Made by a program: the position numbers and the translations under genes. Positions 57,770 to 64,000 of a stretch of DNA of 64,000 nucleotides are shown here, one piece after another. The stretch lies in NCBI GenBank assembly GCA_963782345.1, contig CAWAJF010000004.1, positions 372,001 through 436,000 on the forward strand, given 5' to 3'. Numbering within the stretch: position 1 is the stretch's first letter; every line of letters starts with the position of its first letter. The DNA is from DASUPK01 sp963782345 (GTDB lineage: Bacteria; Actinomycetota; Thermoleophilia; Solirubrobacterales; 70-9). Under the pieces are notes generated by a model. That model worked only from the letters and a program-made list of their open reading frames with translations, made no database searches and had not been told where the DNA came from.

Positions 57770-59587
57770 ATGGAGAGCGCGACGATCGCGGCCGCCGGGT
57801 CCGCCTCGGAGTCCAGCACCAACAGCAAGACCTGCGCGGACCTGATGCCGCTCGCTGCCGAGCGTCATGCGGACCTGACCGCGGTGACCTACAAGGACCC
57901 CTCGGGCCAGTGGGTCTCCAAGACCTACCGCGAGGTCGGCGAGATCGTCAAGCAGCTCGCCAAGGGCCTGATCGAGCTGGGCATCGAGAAGGGCGACAAG
58001 GTCTCGATCCTGGCCAACACCCGTCCGGAGTGGACCTACTTCGACTTCGCGGCTCTCAGCGTCGGCGCCACCGTCGTCCCGATCTACCAGACGAACTCCC
58101 CCGAGGAGTGCCAGTACGTCCTGGAGAACTCCGACGCGAAGGCGGTGATCGTCGAGGACGACGAGCAGCTCGCCAAGGTCGACGAGATCCGGGGCAACGT
58201 CCCGAAGCTCGAGCAGGTGGTTCGCATGGAGGGCTCAGGGGGCAACGCGATCTCGATGGACGAGCTGATCGAGGCCGGCTCAGGACACTCGGACTCCGAG
58301 TGGGAGCAGCGCTGGCGGTCGGTCACGCCGGACGACATCTGCACCTTCATCTACACCTCCGGCACGACCGGCCCGCCCAAGGGCTGCGTCATCTCCCACG
58401 GCAACTACCGCTCGATGGTCACAATGGCGCTCGACGAGAGCGTCCTGGACCGCGAGACGACCACCTACCTCTTCCTGCCGCTCGCCCACTCCTTCGCCCT
58501 GCTGATCCAGCTCCTGAGCGTCGACCTCGGCGGGAACATCGCCTACTGGGAGCGCGACCCGCTGAAGATCATCCCGAACCTCACCGAGGTGAAGCCGGAG
58601 TACTTCCCATCGGTGCCGCGGATCTTCGAGAAGATCTATACGGCCGCGACGGGCGAGATGGAGAAGTCCGGCGGAGTCAAGAAGGCTGTCTTCGACTGGG
58701 CGATCGGCGTCGGCAAGAAGGTCCGCGAGCGCGAGCGGGCAGGGAAGCCGATCGGCTGGCTGCTTCAGCGGCAATACGCGATCGCCGACAAGCAGGTGCT
58801 ATCCAAGATCCGGGCGCTGTTCGGAGGCAAGATCAAGAACTGCGTCACCGGCGCCGCCCCGATCAATCCCGAGATCCTGCGCTTCTTCGACGCCGCCGGC
58901 GTCCTCATCCTCGAGGGCTGGGGGATGACCGAGACCTCGACCGCGGCGACCGTCGCGAGGCCCGACGCCTTCAAGTTCGGCAAGGTCGGACGCGCCTTTG
59001 CGGGTTGCGAGATCAAGATCGCGGACGACGGCGAGATCCTCGTCCGGGGGCCCAACATCTTCCAGGGCTACTACAAGAACGAAGAGGCCACCAGGGAAAC
59101 GCTGGAAGATGGCTGGCTGCACACCGGCGACATCGGCGACCTCGACGAGGACGGCTACCTCTCGATCACCGGCCGCAAGAAGGACATCATCATCACCGCG
59201 GGGGGCAAGAACATCACCCCGGCGAACCTGGAGGCCGAGATCAAGCAGAACCAGTACGTCTCCCAGTGCGTCGTGATCGGCGACCGCCGGCCATACCTGG
59301 TCGCGCTGATCACCCTCGACATGGAGGAGTGCACCAAGCTCTGCGAGGAGAAGGGCTGGCCCGCCGATCCCGCCGAGCTCCGGCGAAACGACGAGATGCG
59401 GGCGATCATCCAGGCGCATCTCGACAAGGTCAACGAGAAGGTCGCCCGGGTCGAGCAGGTGAAGAAGTTCGAGATCCTGCCCCACGACCTCTCCCAGGAG
59501 ACCGGCGAGCTGACGCCCACGATGAAGGTGAAGCGGAACGTGGTCGCCGACAAGTTCGAGCAGAACGTCGACGAGCTCTACACCTGA
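57770..59587 (+). CDS. Long-chain fatty-acid-CoA ligase (AMP-forming)
   Basis: 605 residues; activates fatty acids to acyl-CoA via acyl-AMP. The P-loop-like AMP-binding motif YTSGTTGPPKGC is at about 197-208, with 'LFLPLAHSFALLIQ', 'TGAAPINPEILRFFDAAG', the A5 motif 'GWGMTETS' (about 386), 'DGWLHTGDIGDLDEDGYL' (A7) and 'SITGRKKDIIITAGGKNI' in part (A8) with the hinge. This fits the actinobacterial FadD15-type group. ATG start. Its TGA is the first triplet of the palindromic repeat at 59585. Confidence 0.92.
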   Translation: MESATIAAAGSASESSTNSKTCADLMPLAAERHADLTAVTYKDPSGQWVSKTYREVGEIVKQLAKGLIELGIEKGDKVSILANTRPEWTYFDFAALSVGATVVPIYQTNSPEECQYVLENSDAKAVIVEDDEQLAKVDEIRGNVPKLEQVVRMEGSGGNAISMDELIEAGSGHSDSEWEQRWRSVTPDDICTFIYTSGTTGPPKGCVISHGNYRSMVTMALDESVLDRETTTYLFLPLAHSFALLIQLLSVDLGGNIAYWERDPLKIIPNLTEVKPEYFPSVPRIFEKIYTAATGEMEKSGGVKKAVFDWAIGVGKKVRERERAGKPIGWLLQRQYAIADKQVLSKIRALFGGKIKNCVTGAAPINPEILRFFDAAGVLILEGWGMTETSTAATVARPDAFKFGKVGRAFAGCEIKIADDGEILVRGPNIFQGYYKNEEATRETLEDGWLHTGDIGDLDEDGYLSITGRKKDIIITAGGKNITPANLEAEIKQNQYVSQCVVIGDRRPYLVALITLDMEECTKLCEEKGWPADPAELRRNDEMRAIIQAHLDKVNEKVARVEQVKKFEILPHDLSQETGELTPTMKVKRNVVADKFEQNVDELYT

Positions 59588-59640
59588 CCCCTGGGGTCAG
59601 GTCTTGCATAACGACATGTGGGATTGCAAGACCTGACCCC
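59585..59640. repeat. REP-like palindromic repeat, copy 2
   Basis: Arms GGGGTCAGGTCTTGC (59593-59607) and GCAAGACCTGACCCC (59626-59640) are identical to those of copy 1 at 9557; the 18-base loop also contains ACATGT. The element begins with the TGA stop of fadD and extends into the coding region of the glycerate kinase, supplying its start codon. Confidence 0.8.
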
Positions 59641-60619
59641 GAAGTTCCTCGTCGCCCCGGATTCGTTCAAGGGGACGCTGAGCGCTCGACAGGTCGCCGA
59701 GGCGATCGGCCATGGCATCGAGCGCGCGGGTGCCCGGGCCGACCTCTGCCCGGCCGCCGACGGCGGCGAGGGCACGGCCGCCGTGCTCCGCGACGCGATG
59801 GGCGGGGAGCTGCGCAGCGCGCCGGTGCACGATCCGCTGGGGCGCCCGATCGAGGCCGAGTACGCGCTGGTCCGGGACGGCTCCACGGCGATCGTCGAGG
59901 CCGCGGCCGCCTCGGGGCTCGATCTGGTCGCCGAGGACGAGCGAGACCCGGAGACGACGAGCAGCTCCGGCACCGGCGAGCTGATCGCCGCCGCCATCGA
60001 GGCGGGCGCCCGGCGGATTCTTGTCGCCGCGGGCGGCACCGCAACCATGGACGGTGGGCGGGGGGCGATCGATGCCCTCGAGGGGGCGGGTGGGGTGAGA
60101 GACGCGGCGCTCGAGGTCCTCTGCGACACCTCGGTGCCCTTCGAGCGGGCCGCCGAGGTCTTCGCCGCGCAGAAGGGAGCCTCCATGGAGCAGCTCGCCG
60201 GGCTCACCTCGCGGCTCGTCGCCCTGGCGGGAGCGTTTCCGCGAGACCCGCGCGGCAGGGCGATGAGCGGGGCGGCGGGAGGCCTCTCGGGCGGGCTCTG
60301 GGCGGCCTTCGGCGCCCACCTCACGCCGGGAGCCGCGTTTGTGCTCGGAGTGCTCCGCTTCGATGGCCGGCTGGAGCAAGCCGACGCCGTGATCACCGGC
60401 GAGGGCCGCCTGGACCCGCCGAGCCGGGAGGGCAAGCTCACCGGCGAGATCGCCCGCCGCTGCCGGGCTGCGCGGGTTCCGGTTCACGCCATCGTCGGGC
60501 AGGTCGCGATGGCGGACGAGGAGCTATCCGCACTCGGACTCGCCTCCGTCGCGGAGGCCGGGACACCCGCGGAGCTCGAGTCGGCGGCGGAGCTGGTCGC
60601 GGCGGCCGGGAGGAGCTGA
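59618..60619 (+). CDS. Glycerate kinase (GlxK/GarK type)
   Basis: 333 residues; phosphorylates glycerate. The family N-terminus 'FLVAPDSFKGTLSARQVAEAI' in part starts at residue 10. Later marks are 'CPAADGGEGTAAVL', 'AAAASGLDLV', 'TSSSGTGELIAAAIEAG', 'SGAAGGLSGGLWAAFGA' and 'DAVITGEGRLDPPSREGKLTGEIARRC' in part. The first eight codons after the GTG derive from the palindromic repeat; a native ATG would lie directly before KFLVAP. No ribosome site precedes the GTG, so translation may depend on coupling to fadD. Confidence 0.87.
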   Translation: MGLQDLTPKFLVAPDSFKGTLSARQVAEAIGHGIERAGARADLCPAADGGEGTAAVLRDAMGGELRSAPVHDPLGRPIEAEYALVRDGSTAIVEAAAASGLDLVAEDERDPETTSSSGTGELIAAAIEAGARRILVAAGGTATMDGGRGAIDALEGAGGVRDAALEVLCDTSVPFERAAEVFAAQKGASMEQLAGLTSRLVALAGAFPRDPRGRAMSGAAGGLSGGLWAAFGAHLTPGAAFVLGVLRFDGRLEQADAVITGEGRLDPPSREGKLTGEIARRCRAARVPVHAIVGQVAMADEELSALGLASVAEAGTPAELESAAELVAAAGRS

Positions 60620-60628
60620 GCTAGCGGA

Positions 60629-63181
60629 TCAGGGGCCGGTCCAGCCGGCCGCGTAGCACGGGTCGACCCCGCAGGGATCGATGATCTGGCCGCCCGGCTG
60701 CAGGAACTCGGCGATCTGGTGACGGATGTCGGGCGAGGTGCGGATCACGGTGTCGTGCGGATCCACGCCGAAGGAGTCATCGGGGGCCGTGTTGCTGATC
60801 GGCGCGGGATCCGTGCCGAGGGTCCCGCCGCTCCGCTTGGGACCGATGTCCCAGACGAACATCCCGTTGCCGTCGGCTGCCCCGCCCGAGAGGTCCCCCA
60901 GCTTCGGGATGTCCGGGAAGAAGTTGACGAACCCGGGGGTCCGGCCGGGATCGAGCGTCGGATAGCGCAGCGGCGCGCCGATCGTCCTCGCCTCCACCTC
61001 GGTGGTGACGTTGGAGACCTGATGGTCTCCGTATGCCATCTCGAGCAGCACCTTGTGCGCCGGGGTGCCGGGCAGGGGATTGCCGGTCATGTGGTTGGCG
61101 TAGCCGTTCGGTTCACCGCGGTCCCACATCATCTGGATCAGCGCCAGCAGCAGCGGGCGCTCGGACTCGTTCGGATATGACGGATAGAGAATCGATGCGT
61201 AGTCCGAGAAGTCGACGCTGCGGGTGAGCAGAGTCGAGTAGTTCATCCCGGGCACGTAGAGCACGGTCCGGGTGATGTCGGGCTCCACGGCCGTCAGCGC
61301 TCCGCCCGCGATTCCGCCCTGGCTGTTGCCGTAGTAGTAGACGCCCTGACTGTGGTCGATCACCGACTGACCGCCGAACTGGAACGCGGGGTCGTTCGAG
61401 AACCCGTCGGGGCGCATCAGCAGCCGGTCCAGGTAGATGAAGTTGAGGAATCCCTGCTGCAGACCGTCGGGAAGCGCCTGGAACTTCGACAGGTCCTGAA
61501 GCGCTGTGATGGCCGTACCGATGTCGTTCTCCATCATGCCCGTGAAGTCCGTGGCGCAGGTGAGCACGCCCTCGGTGTTGCCGAGCTGGCGCACGTTCGC
61601 GGTGTGGACCTCCGTGTAGTCGCCGAACAGGCCGTGGCCGTACATCGAGGGCCTCACCGGATGGTCGAGGTCGAACACGCCGGGGGAGGTCTCGGTGACG
61701 GCGGACCTCGGGATGTTGCATGTGAAGCGCGCGGTCATCGTGTTCGAAGGCGTCTGCTGCGGAAGGCCGTCGGGGCCGAGGTTGAAGTGCCCACCCGGCG
61801 CGCATCCGGGTGTGCTGAGGAAGCAGGGGACCTGGTAGGTCCCGGTGACCTCTCGGATGTTCTCGACTCCATTCCCCGTCGCGGTCGGGAAGTCCGTCGT
61901 ATCGGTGACGGTGAACGCGGGCGCAGAGCCCTGCATGGTGCCGTCGCCCGGCGTGTTGTCCCCCAGGTCCGCGAGCCCCCGATCCCGGATCGAGAGCATC
62001 CGCTGGGTGATGTTCGGCGTGCTGGCGACGGTGAAGTCCCAGGCGTCGTAGAGGTTGCCCTTCGCGATCCCGGCCTGCTGCAGCTTGGAGAGGATCTCGT
62101 CGAAGCGACCGCGCCGGCTCTCGATGCTCGGCACATCCGTCTTCACCCCGTCGCGGTAGAGGGCGAAGCCCGGAGGAGCGGGAATGACGTTCCCCGACGC
62201 GTCCTTCAGGTCGCGCATCGCGACGATGTAGCGGTGCCCCTCCAGGAGGTTGCGCCCGGGGCGGATGATCAGATCGGTGCTCCCGGGGCTCGTGGCGTTG
62301 GCGTCGAGCTCCGACCAGATCAGCTGGCGGGCGCCGGTCGAGGCGTCGATCAGGACGATCGGCTGGTTCGGGTCGAACGCCCGGTCCATGTCCGTAAGCG
62401 GCACCGCACCGGTCTTCTGGAAGGCGGTCGGATTGTCGAGACCCGGGACCCTGGTGACGATGCTCTCGCCGGGGCTGAAGCCGTCGCTGTTGTTGATGTC
62501 GGCGGGATTGACGTGGACGCCGCTCTTGTTGGCCGGAGTCGAGTCGCCGCTGAGGTTGACCCTGATGCCGGTGGAGGTGCTCGGGTCGGAGACCGTGTAG
62601 TGGTCGCTCGGGAACGGGAAGAGGCAGTTGGTACCCGGGCTGGCGATGATCTCGCAGCGATCCGCACGCGCCAGGGCGGCACACTGCGGCACCGACTGCG
62701 ACAGCGTGGCGTGGCCCTTCGGGGACTTCCCCTTCTTCTTGTGCTTGCCGCGGTGCTTCTTCTTGTGCTTGCCGCGGTGCTTGCCCGGCACTTTGGCGGT
62801 CAGGAGCAGGCTGCTCGCGCCGCAGGCGTGGAGCACGTCGTTCCCGGCGGCGCTCAGCGGCAGCGAGATCTTCTTCTTCTTGCCCCCGCGCACGCGGATG
62901 CGCCGTGGATCGGTCAGAGCGGGCCCGCCGCCGAAGCCTCGGACGGCGAGGACGAGCTTGCGCTTCTTCGGCGAGCGTACGACCACCCTCACCTTGCCCG
63001 AGGAGAGCAGCGTCTGGTCGCTCTGGGACTTGCCCTGGAACTTGAGGCTGAGCTTCTTACCGTGGTGGTGCTTGGCGATCGCGCCGGACGGCAGAGCCAG
63101 CAGAGCGACGATGATCCCGCCGGCGAGCAGGGCTAGTGCGGCACCGAGCGCGCCCCGATCGATCCCTCGTCCCTCGGTCAA
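60629..63181 (-). CDS. Large secreted alpha/beta-hydrolase-like protein
   Basis: 850 residues. Signal/TM at about 10-35. A basic N-terminal domain (about 38-165) has Lys/His tandem repeats HRGKHKKK twice. The catalytic-like part has 'LFPFPSDHYTV', 'VLIDASTGARQLIWSELD' and a nucleophile elbow in 'YYYGNSQGGIAGGALTAV' (G-N-S-Q-G, Ser near 618). The C-terminus has 'GVDPHDTVIRTSPDIRHQI' with a candidate His, and a Cys pair. Resembles large extracellular lipase- or esterase-like proteins of unknown substrate. The basic repeat may bind cell wall or polyanions. Confidence 0.7.
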   Translation of the reverse strand: MTEGRGIDRGALGAALALLAGGIIVALLALPSGAIAKHHHGKKLSLKFQGKSQSDQTLLSSGKVRVVVRSPKKRKLVLAVRGFGGGPALTDPRRIRVRGGKKKKISLPLSAAGNDVLHACGASSLLLTAKVPGKHRGKHKKKHRGKHKKKGKSPKGHATLSQSVPQCAALARADRCEIIASPGTNCLFPFPSDHYTVSDPSTSTGIRVNLSGDSTPANKSGVHVNPADINNSDGFSPGESIVTRVPGLDNPTAFQKTGAVPLTDMDRAFDPNQPIVLIDASTGARQLIWSELDANATSPGSTDLIIRPGRNLLEGHRYIVAMRDLKDASGNVIPAPPGFALYRDGVKTDVPSIESRRGRFDEILSKLQQAGIAKGNLYDAWDFTVASTPNITQRMLSIRDRGLADLGDNTPGDGTMQGSAPAFTVTDTTDFPTATGNGVENIREVTGTYQVPCFLSTPGCAPGGHFNLGPDGLPQQTPSNTMTARFTCNIPRSAVTETSPGVFDLDHPVRPSMYGHGLFGDYTEVHTANVRQLGNTEGVLTCATDFTGMMENDIGTAITALQDLSKFQALPDGLQQGFLNFIYLDRLLMRPDGFSNDPAFQFGGQSVIDHSQGVYYYGNSQGGIAGGALTAVEPDITRTVLYVPGMNYSTLLTRSVDFSDYASILYPSYPNESERPLLLALIQMMWDRGEPNGYANHMTGNPLPGTPAHKVLLEMAYGDHQVSNVTTEVEARTIGAPLRYPTLDPGRTPGFVNFFPDIPKLGDLSGGAADGNGMFVWDIGPKRSGGTLGTDPAPISNTAPDDSFGVDPHDTVIRTSPDIRHQIAEFLQPGGQIIDPCGVDPCYAAGWTGP

Positions 63182-63272
63182 TCAGGTTCCTCTCCATCCT
63201 CTGCCCCCTGGTGCTGGCCGGAACCTATCAGGGCGAGACGTGGGGCGGCAAGGTCGCGCTAGCGTCCCGCCG

Positions 63273-64000
63273 ATGAGCGAGACGAGAGGTATCGCGGTGG
63301 TCACCGGCGCAAGCAGCGGCATCGGCGCGGCGACCGTGCGGTCCCTCGCCGCCGCGGGCTTCGAGGTCGTCGCTGGCGCCCGGCGCATGGAGCGGTGCGA
63401 GGAGGTCGCCCGCGAGGTCGGCGGCCGCGCCCTGCCCCTCGACGTGACCGACCCCGTCTCGGTCGCGGCTCTCGCCGAGGCGGTGCCCGACGCATCGCTG
63501 CTCGTCAACAACGCCGGCGGCGCGCTCGGGCTCGAGCCCGTCGCCGATGCCGACGAGGAGAACTGGCGCCAGATGTACGAGACGAACGTGCTGGGCGTGA
63601 TGCGCGTGACCAGGGCCCTCCTTCCCGCGCTGGAGCGAAGCGGCGACGGACACGTCGTCGTGGTCGGCTCGGTGGCGGGGGTTGAGGTCTACCCGGGCGG
63701 GGCCGGCTACACGGCGGCCAAGCACGCCGCAAACGCGGTCACCCGCACGCTCCGGCTCGAGCTGCTCGGCAAGCAAATCCGCGTCAGCGAGGTGGCTCCG
63801 GGGATGGTCGAGACGGAGTTCTCCCTGGTGCGATTCGAGGGCGACCGCGAGAGGGCCGACAAGGTATACGAGGGCACGAGGCCGCTGAGCGCCGCCGATG
63901 TCGCCGACGCGATCGCCTACGTCGTCACTCGCCAGCCGCATGTCGACATCGACTATCTATCGATCAAGCCCACGGACCAGGCGACGGCCCGCGACGTGCA
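63273..64000 (+). CDS. SDR family oxidoreductase (truncated by window end)
   Basis: The first 242 residues of a classical SDR. Rossmann motif 'VVTGASSGIGAATVRSL' (about 9-25), NNAGG, 'VVVVGSVAGVEVYPGGAGYTAAKHA' in part with catalytic Ser, Tyr and Lys, 'VAPGMVETEF'. This form resembles YdfG-type enzymes acting on hydroxy acids. ATG start, divergent from the secreted hydrolase. The C-terminus lies outside the window but few residues can be missing. Confidence 0.88.
   Translation, partial: MSETRGIAVVTGASSGIGAATVRSLAAAGFEVVAGARRMERCEEVAREVGGRALPLDVTDPVSVAALAEAVPDASLLVNNAGGALGLEPVADADEENWRQMYETNVLGVMRVTRALLPALERSGDGHVVVVGSVAGVEVYPGGAGYTAAKHAANAVTRTLRLELLGKQIRVSEVAPGMVETEFSLVRFEGDRERADKVYEGTRPLSAADVADAIAYVVTRQPHVDIDYLSIKPTDQATARDV

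Noticed and set aside
57910..60624. 904-codon plus-strand frame spanning fadD and glycerate kinase
   Set aside because: The overlapping frames encode clear FadD and glycerate kinase motifs; this frame is Arg/Gly/Pro-rich without domains and simply lacks stops.

Overview
The window is about 64 kb of high-GC DNA with dense, short-spaced genes, many GTG/TTG starts and ATGA or GTGA overlaps. A six-gene mce operon, many acyl-CoA and SDR enzymes, MMPL transporters, a CarH-like regulator and secreted proteins with 'SGPTG...TPTFSFS' Ig-like repeats point to an actinobacterium, most likely of the Thermoleophilia/Solirubrobacterales type. That placement is inference from gene content. No rRNA, CRISPR array, replication origin or integrase is visible; one tRNA (Pro, CGG) is present.

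Layout. 1-5.5 kb: a cytochrome P450 cut by the left edge, divergent from two tandem acyl-CoA dehydrogenases with an NTF2-like gene and a YCII remnant between them, then a Fic gene flanked by 30-bp direct repeats that duplicate the end of the second dehydrogenase. 5.6-21.6 kb: MMPL and MFS transporters, a hotdog thioesterase, SDRs, a metallo-beta-lactamase-fold hydrolase, PlsC, GlpK, a GT2 enzyme, a biotinyl carrier, a crotonase, a second MMPL, a primary-like sigma factor and a GH3 protein. 21.6-28.7 kb: cupin and biotin synthesis (bioB-bioF-bioD, then bioA), split by a MarR-regulated drug exporter. 28.8-31.8 kb: rubredoxin, NUDIX, a flavin/F420 split-barrel protein, an mceA 3' remnant, an unknown protein and an SCP2 protein. 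31.9-44.1 kb: mceF to mceA on the minus strand, a TetR regulator and a divergent cholesterol-oxidase-like GMC enzyme. No yrbE permease or ATPase genes lie alongside. 44.2-51.4 kb: superoxide dismutase, a VTT-domain membrane protein, tRNA-Pro with an abutting gene fragment, and a four-gene cluster (SDR, SRPBCC, FAD oxidoreductase, DUF1365) divergent from a CarH-type B12 photoreceptor regulator. 51.5-64 kb: secreted proteins, a DsbA-like protein, a Nif3 protein, a tiny IF2-N-like protein behind a consensus promoter, FadD, glycerate kinase, a large secreted hydrolase and an SDR cut by the right edge.

How it fits together. Much of the region concerns lipids and steroid-like compounds: import (mce, SCP2), activation (FadD), oxidation (ACADs, crotonase, SDRs, GMC oxidase, P450), phospholipid precursors (GlpK, PlsC) and a predicted light-responsive lipid or pigment cluster. 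The most unusual items are the repeat-flanked Fic cassette, two palindromic repeats starting exactly at stop codons (one supplies the glycerate kinase start codon), the mceA remnant, the CarH cluster and the mini IF2-N-like protein.
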